Shown here: positions 1 through 12,500 of the stretch, piece after piece
Layout: each line of letters begins with the position of its first letter
Numbering within the stretch: position 1 is the stretch's first letter
Assembly (NCBI RefSeq): GCF_000003815.2
Contig: NC_049979.1
Span: 1,598,594 to 1,662,593 of the forward strand
Length of the DNA: 64,000 nt
Direction of reading: 5' to 3'
Source of the DNA: Branchiostoma floridae
Taxonomy: Eukaryota > Chordata > Leptocardii > Amphioxiformes > Branchiostomatidae
Notes under the pieces: model-generated
The model's input: only the letters and a program-made list of their open reading frames with translations
Databases searched by the model: none
Told to the model about the DNA's origin: nothing
Translations under genes and position numbers: made by a program

Positions 1-439
1 TTTTAGACAAACACAAACACTATAAAGGGCAAACGTCAGCTTTTTCAAAACCACTAGTCTTGTTTTATTTAAGTGTGGTGGGATCTCAAAACAACAACTA
101 AGGAAGGGGTTGGCCAGTACTGTGGAGATCCCAGACAGAATGCTGAATGGACTTGTTTGTAGCAAAAAAACTTTTAGACAGTCAGACCTTGCGGTATAAC
201 ACACTAGTTTGTACACTAGGTATACATGCTGCATATTACTTGATCCAATCATACTGAAAGAACCCCTGCTCTTTTTGATAAGAGTGGTGACATCTTTTGT
301 TGTCAAGTCACTTCTCCTGCATGCAGTTGCCGGGATGTATTTCCTCAGAAACTGACGAATATTGCCTTGCTTAGTGTAAATTCTCAGTTTTCAAAATTCA
401 AGACAGGAAGTACTTGCAAAAGGGATTATCATTTAACAC
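1..439. other. PSME4 intron after exon 38 (partial)
   Basis: No coding exon is recognised here. It is the intron that follows the donor at 439 on the complement; the remaining 3' exons of PSME4 lie left of the window. Confidence 0.6.
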
Positions 440-531
440 CTTGAGTATAAGAAGGATCCCCCTGACTGGTTCGCACAGTCTTCCATCAAAGCCTCCAACA
501 GCCAGTGGATCTTTCTGGGGTCCCTGTTTTC
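440..531 (-). CDS. PSME4: PSME4 coding exon 38
   Basis: Residues 1418-1448, [19 protein letters not shown] then GGSFLYS (vertebrates: ESRDPRKLHWLFELLLES, GGSFVD). Last exon in the window; donor GTGTTA, ends in phase 2. Confidence 0.92.
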
Positions 532-3500
532 CTGTAAACACAAACACAACATGTCATATATTATATCCCATTTCATGATATCCGATACGTATTACAATTA
601 TAGTGAGTCTTGTGGTTAAGGGTTGAAGGTACAGATATTTGGACATATTTTAAAAGCCACAAAGAATAAATCTTATCAATTTGTCATGTGTGTTGAAGCA
701 AAAACGAAGGTTTATGCAAGTACAATAGAATGAGGTACTAGAGTATACACTTTCAAGTGGCATGTGGAACTTACTGCAAATCCAGTAGCAACATAAAATA
801 CCTTGTATAAGGTTTTCATCATTGCACCTCAGGGTTTCAAATATGACTTTTAAGTGTGTTGTACTTTCACTGGCTTTATTCTACACAAAGCTGGTCTGTG
901 ATCACCTACCACAGCAGAAGACATGCTCTGTGCCCAGTCTCCTACTGTAGAGAGGGATGTGATAACCTACCACAGCAGAAGACATGCTCTGTGCCCAGTC
1001 TCCTACTGTAGAGAGGGATGTGATAACCTACCACAGCAGAAGACATGCTCTGTGCCCAGTCTCCTACTGTAGAGAGGGATGTGATAACCTACCACAGCAG
1101 AAGACATGCTCTGTGCCCAGTCTCCTACTGTAGAGAGGGATGTGATAACCTACCACAGCAGAAGACATGCTCTGTGCCCAGTCTCCTATGGGATAACCTA
1201 CCACAGCAGAAGACATGCTCTGTGCCCAGTCTCCTATGTGATAACCTACCACAGCAGAAGACATGCTCTGTGCCCAGTCTCCTATGGGATAACCTACCAC
1301 AGCTGAAGACATGCTCTGTGCCCAGTCTCCTATGGTCTCCACCGAAGCGTTGGTCATGACAGTCTTGAGCAGTGGCAGCAGGAACTCGTACAGCTTCTCT
1401 TGCTTTAAAAGACCAAAAAAGAAGAATAAGACTTAGTTGAACTCTCTACCGCACTGCAAAAACTTACAAATGGATCTGTACTGTTCAACAAGACCTGTTG
1501 GGGCAAGAAGTTGCACAGTTCGAGCTGATAGCTGAGTAGCTGAAGGTGTCAGAGGTTTGTGCGTACCTCGTTGAAGGTGTCAGCGGTTAGTGCGTACCTT
1601 GTCAAAGGTGTCAGAGGTTTGTGTGTACCTTGTTGAAGGTGTCAGAGGTTTGTGTGTACCTTGTCGAAGGTGTCAGAGGTTTGTGTGTACCTTGTCGAAG
1701 GTGTCAGAGGTTTGTGCGTACCTTGTCGAAGGTGTCAGGGGTTTGTGCGTACCTTGTCGAAGGTGTCAGAGGTTTGTGCGTACCTTGTCGAAGGTGTCAG
1801 AGGTTTGTGCGTACCTTGTCGAAGGTGTCAGAGGTTTGTGCGTACCTTGTCAAAGGTCCAGTGTTTGGCCCCCCTGATGAGCCCAGCTACTATCTCTGCC
1901 AGGCATCTCTGGCTGAACTCCTGCGTGTCGGCCGCCAGCCGCTCCATGTGGGGCTTGAACAGGGGCAGGAGGGAGTCGTCGTAGTTCCTGAACAAACCCT
2001 GCAAGAAGAGAGCATGATGTCTAATGCTGCACATAGTATATGTCATCCTCTTACGCAGGGACATCCAACACCGAAACCGCCTGTCTGGATGTGCCCTGCT
2101 TTCTCAACCGTCACTTAGTTCCTGTGGAAGAGTATGGAAGAGGGCAACTCATTCAAGTGATACTCATACTGTATGCATACCAATGTATTTTTCTGTTTAA
2201 CTTGAATGAATGGACCTACCTTAAACATGTTGAATCTGCGGTTGCTGAATTTGTCTCTACCTTTCCTGTCCTCCAGTGACAGGAAGCCGATCAGTTTGTC
2301 CACAAACTCCGTGTTGGAGAAGTGGTCGAAAATGATGCCTTCACCCTACAGGGAACAAAGACAAAATATTTCAGTAAGCAGCATCATATTGCGGGTAATA
2401 TCCAACTCCACTATGTTAGGTGATCGACACAGCCGGAATCGAAATCACAGCTTCTAGTTCCAGAGGCAGGGCCTCTAACCACTGGAATACTCATGTATCA
2501 TATCTTGCAACCGATGGACCATGACTTTAAGGCCTGTCCTTAGGCCTACAAGCCTTTACAGTAGCATACATGTGAAAAAGACTGGCATTTGATTTGAACT
2601 CCAGACCTCTTGGTCAAGAGATTTTATCCACTGGACAACACATGCTATACATATAGGCAATACGATGTGCAATATCACCACGAAACAGAATTGAACTAAG
2701 AAGTGAAAGTTGTAGTGTGTTACCTCCAACATGTCCTCTCTCTTCCGCCCCAGCGGAGGCTGCTGGTCTGCAGGTGCGTACGTCAGCATGGGCCTGGGCA
2801 GGGAACAATGAAAACAATGCATGTCAATTATCATTATTGAACGAGTTAAACTGTAATTTCCAACACAAAAATTGGACTCACCCAAATTTTCGACTGAACA
2901 GCACCAGTCTTTGTAAAGGAATGAACAATCCACTGCTGTCGTGATGTCACGCTATGCAGATAGAACATGTGACTCAGTGACCAGTGGATCATAGGTTGCA
3001 GGAAGTCAAATTTGAGTGAGTCCAATTTTTGTGTTGGAAATTACAGTTTAACTAGTTCAATAATGACTTCTACCAACACAGATGAACTTTCAAGTTCAAG
3101 TCAATTATCATTATGTGTTTGTCTTAGTCACTTTCTGCAACTACATTTAACAGGATGTACATGTATGGTACTTAGTCAAAGGCATGCACAGAGACAAAAA
3201 GCTCAAAATGTACAGTCACTGTTTTTATGTCTTGTCCTGTGAGCCATACTCCTGGAGCCAAATGCACCAGCTCAGCAAGCATGAATGATAACACATAAGC
3301 CAAGAAAGTTCTACATTTGGTCATAAGATTTTGAAAGGGCATCCCTCTGCACCAAGGTGCATCCAACTCATTGTCATAATATATACGGTCATATGTATTT
3401 CCCAAAATGTTTCATTGCAGCAGCTTCTTAGAGATTTCCTCATTTATTTTACAGAAGATAAATGTTTTCTGTACTTAAACATCAGGGACAGATTTCTCTC

Positions 3501-6500
3501 TTACTTGGGCCAGGTGTTGAAGCCCCAGTGAGTCTTGTCCACGAAGGTGGTGTTGTCCCACTGGGCCTGAGTCTTGGGAAGCTTGCTGCTGTCGTACTGC
3601 AGCCACTTGTTGTCTCCCCTCTCCCCCAGGGGCACCAGGGAGCCCGGGGGTGGGGGCTGGCACCCTCCTGCACCAGGGACAGGGGAGGAAGTACATGTAT
3701 GCTGTAGTTAGTACTGAATCGCTGTGGGATAATCTCTACAGTAGAGTATTGTAGCACTGTACTTGTCGTCCCTCTCCCCCAGGGGCACCAGGCAGCCCGG
3801 GGGTGGGGGCTGGCACCCTCCTGCACCAGGGACAGGGGAGGAAGTACATGTAATGCTGTAGTTAGTACTGAATCGCTGTGGGCTAATCTCTACAGTAGAG
3901 TACTGCAGTCACTTGTCGTCCCTCTCCCCCAGGGGCACCAGGGAACCAGGGGGTGGGGGCTGGCATGCTCCTGCACCAGGGACAGGGGAGGAAGTACATG
4001 TACACTGTAGGTAGTGCTGAGAACTACTGTAAAATTCATTTATTCATTTTCGAAACATCAGCAGGTGAGAAAAACTGGTTGTGTAAAAATAACCTCTTAC
4101 GTACGCCATTTATTCTTGTGGAGTCACAGTCAAAATAACACGGATGCATAAAAACACATATTTGCTTTGTCATCATTTTGCTGGAGATGCACAGCAAAAA
4201 CCTCCAAAATGATACAATCATCTGATTCAGTATTTGCTACAGTACAGTACAGTTAGAAAAATGTCACACATAGTAAACACACTGTAATATGAAATCACAC
4301 CAAAACACCAAAAGAGTCCTCAGGATTCTGGCAGTGTGAACATTTACCTTCTTTGAAAGGGTCTATCTCCTTCTTCTTGTGTTCCCTTTTCTGCTGCTTC
4401 AAGATGGCGACAACAGCACCGATGGCCATCTGCAATACACAGTACAATGCACAGTGCAATACACACAGAATGTTAGTGGACAACTCAAAGTTCAAAGAAA
4501 TTCTATATGCCAATTCCATACACAAGGAAAGTGACCAATTAATGTAGAAATTCAGACCATGGGACATTTCAACTTGAGGTCAGTGTACTGATTGAGTGTT
4601 TGTTGGTGAGCTCTTTACTTTGTGTGCAAAATGTACAAATCAATTACCGTCACAAATCGGGTGGAAAAAGCTCCACGCAAAAGTAATTGAAGAGGCAGAA
4701 ACAGGCGAAGTAACTTCAAGACTACGTGTAGAAGACAGCAAAACAGCTAAACAATCTGATAAAAGCATGAATGTATGATCACTTTGCAGCTTGACTTGAT
4801 GCATAGCAACAGAATGCCATTGCCATGGAAACACCTGTTACCAAAGACCCACCTTCCTGACTGTGATGGTGTCGTCGACGAGCGACCTGGTGAACATGGC
4901 GACCGCGCGGGGCGGGAGGGGGGTGTCCCTGCGGATCTGCAGAGTCAGCATCCCGATGGAGATCTGCACAAATCTCCACCTCCTGGAAATATTACCCATT
5001 ACCTAGTTAAAACTCAATCTCAAAATGTTGATTCCAAAGAGTCTACATTTGTACATTGTAGGCTACATTTTGTAAAACTGGGAAGGACAAATCTATACTC
5101 TGTACCTAATACATGTATCTTACTTGCAGGGTTTGAGCGAAAACAAAGTTTGACCTCCCGTGTACATCTTGTCATAGATTCTATCTTTCAAGTCCTTTCC
5201 ACACGAACCTGTTTGATAATTATTTTCTTTTGGGTAAGGTACTGACAACTTACTGTTTTTTAGCAACAGGAGATAGTTCATTGTGATGTGAAGCATGTCC
5301 AGTGATTCTTGCAAACTGTTAACCCATGAGGAGCTAACTTCACACGTGTGTCAGTGCCAATCAACTTCATTGGTGAAAGAACACAAAACTAAACATTATC
5401 TGAGTAGACTTACAGTTTTCCAGACTCCAAGAGGTCCAGCAAGGTGTTCACTAGGTCATGGTAAATGCTGAAAAACAACAAGCAAAAGGGTTGAGAAAAA
5501 ATATTTTGAATTCATGGTTTGGGTAAATATTTTCTCAATTCAACATCATTTAGTGAATTTAACATCATCTTCTTTGGTTTACAATCACACTTCTTTCTCT
5601 GCCAGTGTTTCAGCAGCTGCTCTGTGCCTTCATCAGGGACTGCTTTGTCAAAAGCAGCAAGGAGAAGTGGAGTCAAGTTGCAGAACGCATCTTTCTTGTG
5701 ATGATTACATCACAATAAGACAAGTTAACATAACCCTGATGTGCAAGCCAATGTTTCAGCAGCTGTTCTGCGCCATCATTGGGGACAGCTTTGTCACAAA
5801 GAATGCATCTTTCTTCTGATCGATGATTATGTCCCAATAAGACAAGGAGAAAGTTGACGCAGATAACTAGAGCAGCTGCGAAAACGTTAGCAGTTATAGA
5901 AGGTGGTTGTGTACCAAAGTAAACTATCACAATGTACAAGTAAGTATTCAGGGTTCTCCAGACTTACTCCAGGGTTTCCTTGTTCCTTCTCTCCAGGTCC
6001 TTAGCAGCGCCCTCTATCTCCTCTGTGGTGGGAGTGCAGCTGGGGGCTGGCTTCTTGGATGCGAGAACTGCCTTGGCAAGGTCCACACTAGCTTCTGACA
6101 CCTGGAGAGGGATAAACTTCTTTATACAACACTATAAAAACCTGATAAACTACTTATAACTTCATAATCATTATCAGTGTGATTTGTGAAATGTTTGCAG
6201 TGGTTTTATTTTCAGGAAATCATCACACCCCGAATATGAATTACAATGCACATGTGCCATGATTGTAATTGCATTTGTACTACTGCACTACAGAATTGTA
6301 CTACAAACTTTAAACACTGCGAATACCTCCTTTCCCATTCCATTGTGACATTAATAAATTGACAGTACTTCATATTGCCCAATCTATGGAGATGAATTTT
6401 AACTGTGCGGGTTTGAATTCAGAAGGGCGTGAGTTCGATCCCCGGCCAATTCATACCAAAGACTTTTAAAAATGGTACATCTCTGCGTAGTTCTCCTCAT

Positions 6501-9500
6501 TTGGGAAACACTTTCACTTTCACTTTATTTATTTTACCAGTAATTACATCTCAGGCCGGAAATCGGCCTGCTTTTCAGGTAATCCTGGACATAAAAGTAC
6601 AAAGTACACATAGCACATATACAATACATAATAAAATTATCCAATATCAAAGGAAACATTTAGGTAGTTGTGCATACAGAACACTACCAGCAGACTAGCC
6701 CCCTGCTGTAGTGATTGCACGGAATTGTGTGGCCCAGGGATACGTAATGGAGATGGCCGCCACCCAATACGACAACTTTAACTTTAACTTTTACTACCAG
6801 AGTCTTTTCCTGACCTCTGACTGTACGGCGACCGTCTCGTAGTTGCGGTGTATTCTGTCGGTGACATCCTCGATGAGCCGCTGGATGGAGGGCTTCTCGG
6901 AGTGTCCGGCCTGCAGGATGGTCGGCCACAGCTGGCGGATGACCGGGTACTCGCTGGCGCTGGCCAGGCAGCAGCTCCTGGTGCCCAGCAGGACATACAG
7001 GGCACCCTGAAACACGAGATGGGTAGTCATGAAATACATGTCTCATTCATTAGGTAACCCCAGCAGGACATACAGGGCACCCTGAAGCACATGAGAGGGG
7101 GAGACATGAAATACAAGTCTCACTCATTAGGTAATAAACCCTAGCAGAACATACAGGGCACCCTGAAACATATGAGGGGGAGACAATGACATACTAGATG
7201 TCTCACTGACTGAAACATGAGAGGGGGGAGACATGTAATACAAGTCTCACTGACTAGGAAACACATGCAGAACATACAGGGCACCCTGAAGCACATGATG
7301 GGGAAACAATGACATACTTCATGTCTCACTGACTAGGAAACACATGTAGGACATACAGGGCACCCTGCAACACATGATGGGGAAACAATGACATACTAGA
7401 TGTCTCACTGACTAGGAAACACATGCAGGACATACAGGGCACCCTGAAACATGAGAGGGGGAGACATGTAATACATGTCTCACTCATTAGGTAACCCCAG
7501 CAGGACATACAGGGCACCCTGAAACATGAGAGGGGGAGACATGTAATACAAGTCTCACTGACTAGGAAACACATGCAGAACATACAGGGCGCCCTGAAAC
7601 ATGAGAGGGGGGGAGACATGTAATACAAGTCTCATTAGGTAACACATGCAGAACATACATGTTCTCGTACTCGTTCATGTACTCGTAGACTCACATGTTC
7701 GACTGTTTGCTGACGATTGCTTGATTTATCGAACTATCAGCAAGCCTTCTGACGCACAAGGGCTGCAGTCTGACCTTGATGCGCTAACAGAATGGCAAAA
7801 TCGTTGGCTCATGTCGTTCAACCCCTCTAAATGTCACATCCTCCATATCACCCGTAAAAAGCACCCCATCATAACTCAGTACTCCCTCTGTGGAGAAGCC
7901 CTTACCGGTGTTAAGTCCCACCCCTATCTTGGAGTACAACTGTCCGACGATTTGCGGTGGGACACCCATATCAACCACGCCACTAGCAAAGCTGGTAAGG
8001 TCCTAGGAGTCATTCGGCGCAACTTGACCCATTGTCCATCTAGGGTCAAGGCCACTTGTTACAAAGCGCTGGTACGGCCTCACTTGGAATATAGTGCCAT
8101 CGTCTGGGACCCGTACACCAACAAAGGGATACAGGCGGTGGAGGCCGTCCAGCGCAGGGCAGCCCGAGTGACCCTAAATGACTACCGGCAGACTAGCAGT
8201 GTGACACAAATGCTTTCAGACCTGCAGTGGCGCCCTCTCTCCGAAAGGAGGAGGAACGCCCGCCTCACCTTTTTCTATAAAGTAGTCAACAATAATATTA
8301 ACATAGACGCCAGCAATATTCTGAAGCCTGCCCAAGGGCGCACCCGGGGTAGTCACGACTTCAAATATCAACACATATTTGCACGCACCGATATCTACAA
8401 ACATTCTTTTTTCCCACGCACAATTCCCGAGTGCAATGCCCTGCCTGGCACGGTTGTAAGCGCTCCCAACGTTGAGCACTTCCGTGCCAGGCAGGCGGCC
8501 TGCCCGCCCTAACCCGGGAGCCTCAGCTCCCCCCCCTACTTTTGCCCCTCGCGGGGTCATTTGGGGGTAACTTATGCAGATGCAGACATGCAGAACATAC
8601 AGGGCACCCTGCAACATATGAAGGGTAGTCATGACATACATGTCTCACTCATTAGGTAACCCTAGCAGGACATACAGGGCACCCTGTAACACATAAGGGG
8701 GAAGACAATGACATACCGGATTTATCACTCTTTATAGGTAACACATGCTGATGAGGGGTAGCCATGACACACTACATGTCTCACTAGGAAACACATGCGG
8801 GACATAAAGGGCACCCTGAAACATATGTGGGGGAGACAATGACATACATTGTATACCATATGTCTCACTGACTAGGAAACACATGCAGGACATACAGGGC
8901 ACCCTGAAACATGAGACGGGTAGTCGTGAAATACATGTCTCATTCATTAGGTAACCCTAGTAGGACATACAGGGCGCCCTGTAACATGAGAGGGGGAGAC
9001 ATGAAATACAAGTCTCACTCATTAGGTAACCTAGCAGGACATACAGGGCACCCTGAAGCACATAAGGGGGAAACAATGACATACTAGATGTCTCACTGAC
9101 TAGGAAACACATGTAGGACATACAGGGCACCCTGAAACATGAGAGGGGGGAGACATGTAATACAAGTCTCACTCATTAGGAAACACATGCAAGACATACA
9201 GTGAACCTCCTTTGGGAGTAGCACACCAGCTTTGTACAGTAGGTACATGCTGTGTCAGCCCAGACTGTAGGGTTTGATCCACTAACACTGGGATGGACCC
9301 CAACTCTTTTCAATAAGTGTGGTGGGTTCTTAAATGTGCTTGAGGCGTTAAATTCTCCTTAAACACAGGACCGGCTCTGTGTCTTTCTAGAGAGGACCTA
9401 ACCACAGTGTCACCTGTGTCAAGTGAGGACATAGTATCAAAGAGTCTCTTCCATGGGCAAGACATTGGGGCCTGCCAGAGATTCAAGACCATAACCTTTA

Positions 9501-12500
9501 GATTCTAGAAGTCTTACCCTAACCACATGTGAAATGGCTCAAACCATACTAACACATTTTGCCAAATGGCACTAAAACTGTTATGCAACACAGGTGTAAA
9601 GAAAAAGGTGAGGTGCTCACCTTGAACTGGTCGTGTGAGATGTTGGGGTCATCCTTCAGGTAGGTGAGAATGGACGGCAGAAGGTCCAGGTGACAGTAGG
9701 GGTACATCTGTAGGCATCCGAGGAACGCTTGCTGAGCCTTCGCACGCACCTGGGGGTGACAAACATCATCTTTATCTGTCCTTCTTGTGATCCTTACAGC
9801 TACGACAAGAGTACAATTGTACCATTACGTACATGTATTTTATTCCTGCAGCTAGATCCTACTTCCTCAATATTACATGTTAATTCCATTCCTTTTCTCT
9901 TTAGCTCTTTCCATTTCTGTTCCTTTTTCAGCCCACACGACAGTTAAGAAGTGTGTAGGCTTTTGATGATTTGCACCACCTGGCCAGTGTGACCATTTTT
10001 TGGTAGTCCCTTAGATAATTTTTCCCCAATGCAGGGCTCGAAATACTGGGTGCATGTGCACCCAGGTGCACCCAAAATTGGAACTGTGCACCCAATTTTT
10101 TTCAGTGGGTGCACCCAAATATTTTCTTAGGTTTTTGCATGGAAAGATATCAAGTATTCTAGTATACATGTCAAAATGAATGAAATGAAATAAAAATTTA
10201 AAAAAAATACTAGTATACATCGTATTCTTGACATCTAAGTGTTAGAAAGACAATAAAAATGTCTGTCATGCATGTTACTCGTTTAAGAATTTGATAGCTT
10301 GTAACTAAGTTTTGTTATTATCTTTTTTTTACATTCTACTTAAGTGGTGCACCCAAAAATTTTTGGTGCACCTAATTTTCTAAGCTGCAGTGCACCTAAT
10401 CCCAAAAATGAATTTCGAGCCCTGCAATGACAAAAGCGTCAAGAATCCTGCAGTGTCTATAACTGCCACCTGTCCACGACCACATAGACCAGATTTTATC
10501 TGTCCCCAGAGTGATATTCTGGAAAAGCTTTGACTCTATTTTTTTTAGTGCTTCAGCACTTTTCATCTGGAAAAGGTAGTTGAATGTAAATTAATCTGTG
10601 ACGATAGTCAACATTGTGATATAATTCTACACTTTATATCCGTACACAAAATAAAGCGCTTACCAACAAGCTTTCGATCAGTCCTCTGATCCTTATCAAG
10701 TTTCTTAGGGGAGTGAAAGAGGCTATCTACATCAGAGCCCATCAACCTTCCCTCAACCGAGATGGGGGCTGATACCGACTGCCAAGCACCTTTGACCCTT
10801 TGCTGATGTCACACTTCCGGTCTGGATGTGTGACTTAGGCTTTGGGTCATTTCAACTTGAAAAGGATCAGAGGACTGATCGAAAGCTTGTTCGTAAGCGC
10901 TTTATTTTGTGTACAGATATAAAGTTTAAAATTGTAACATAATGAAAAAGGTGGTATCTACATCTTAATGCTTAAGAGTGTTCCTGACCTCCCCGTAGTG
11001 ACTTGTGGATAGTTTGAGCAGGTCTTGCATGACCTCCTGCACCAGGGGTGTGTAGGGGGCGTGCTCCTTATCCAGCACTCGCATCTGCAGTAACAGAGCA
11101 GGTCAAACATGTATCAGTTACTGCAACAACACACACACAGCTTAAAAATCATCAACTACCAATCACAAAGGAGTGTGCCTACCAAATTGCTTCAAAGTGT
11201 CACTTGATACCAGGGATTAAATCAACCTGTTGTGCAGAGCAAAAAAGATTTTTTGTTTGGGGGCGCAATTTTTTTGCAAAGTAAGGTCGGGAATTTGGGG
11301 ATGACATTTATCCATTACTGCAAGAAAACTGAATCTAAGTCTCACTCACACCTCCATTAATACTCACAGATAGCAAGGTACAAAATTCTACCTACTACTT
11401 CTTTTCAATGGGGGTAGGTACACTGCAACAAAGAACAAAGCTTGCTCATTGCATAACCTGGCTTTAACAACAATTTTTTAACCTGGATACACACAGAGAG
11501 ACAGGCAACACACAGACAGAAAGACAGTCAGACCAACAGACTCATCTCATGCTGCAGAGACACTCTGTCCACAAGCAGAGCCCTGAGACAGACAGACAGA
11601 CAGGAAGACAGACAGACAGACCAACAGACTCACCTCATGCTGTAGAGACACTCTGTCCACAAGCAGAGCCCTGATGTGCCTCTTCTTCCCTTGGAGCTGC
11701 AGGAACATAAGATAAAAACTTGGTGTTAACAATAACATCAAGAGTGTTCAGTCTATCTATTGTGTACTTGTGTTTGCCAATGACATACATATTCAAAAGA
11801 TCATGCAATAGAGCAGGCTTTTAGCTAGGATTTTATAATAGGGAGTCCAACTTATTGGTGAGTAGCGGTAAGTGACTATTGTAGGGGGGTCTGGGGGCAT
11901 CCACCTTCCATGGTGCAGAGTTTTTGATGATTTTAAGTTAAAAAAGTGCATTCTTAGGTATCCCAAGAGGCAAAAATACTGTTACAAATGTCACAGTAGA
12001 AGACTACAACCACAGATGACCTGGTAGCATCCCTGGTCAATCAGAATTTCATGCTTGTCAGACGATTTTCTCCCCAGTGTAAGGGCGTCCAGCGGTATAA
12101 AAGAAAGAAGAAAAGTGCGTCCAGATGACGCGTTGATGCATGCCTGGCTAAAAGCCTGCAAGAGAGTGTGGGTGAAAGAAACAAGTGTGGCCCTGCCAAA
12201 ATGAGATTGCTACAGAGGAGTTGGGAGGGGAAAACAGAAGACAATTTTCTTCAATTATCCTGATAGGACAGGTGATTGTTACTGAACAGATCTGAACTTT
12301 TAGGTAGAGAATGATTGTGTTTTGATGCTTGAAGATATTACAGACCGATGATGATGATGTTAAGCAGATACGATGTTGCATCCAATGGTTGTTGATATAT
12401 GTGTATGTCTACAAACAGTACATCATGTGTCTAAAAAGTTTGATAATGATGAAAGCGTTGATTGATTAATAGTTTTCTACCCCACCTTGTCTTCTATGGC

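Noticed and set aside
893-1345. CRISPR-like regular repeats
   Set aside because: Eukaryotic intron; units are tandem without unique spacers and derive from a splice junction.
1045-2118. Open frames of 95-165 codons across 1045-1359 and 1590-2118
   Set aside because: They are repeats of exon 36/37 junction units read in wrong frames; the real coding is on the complement.
8216-8641. 141-codon minus-strand frame
   Set aside because: Antisense shadow of the LINE reverse transcriptase fragment.
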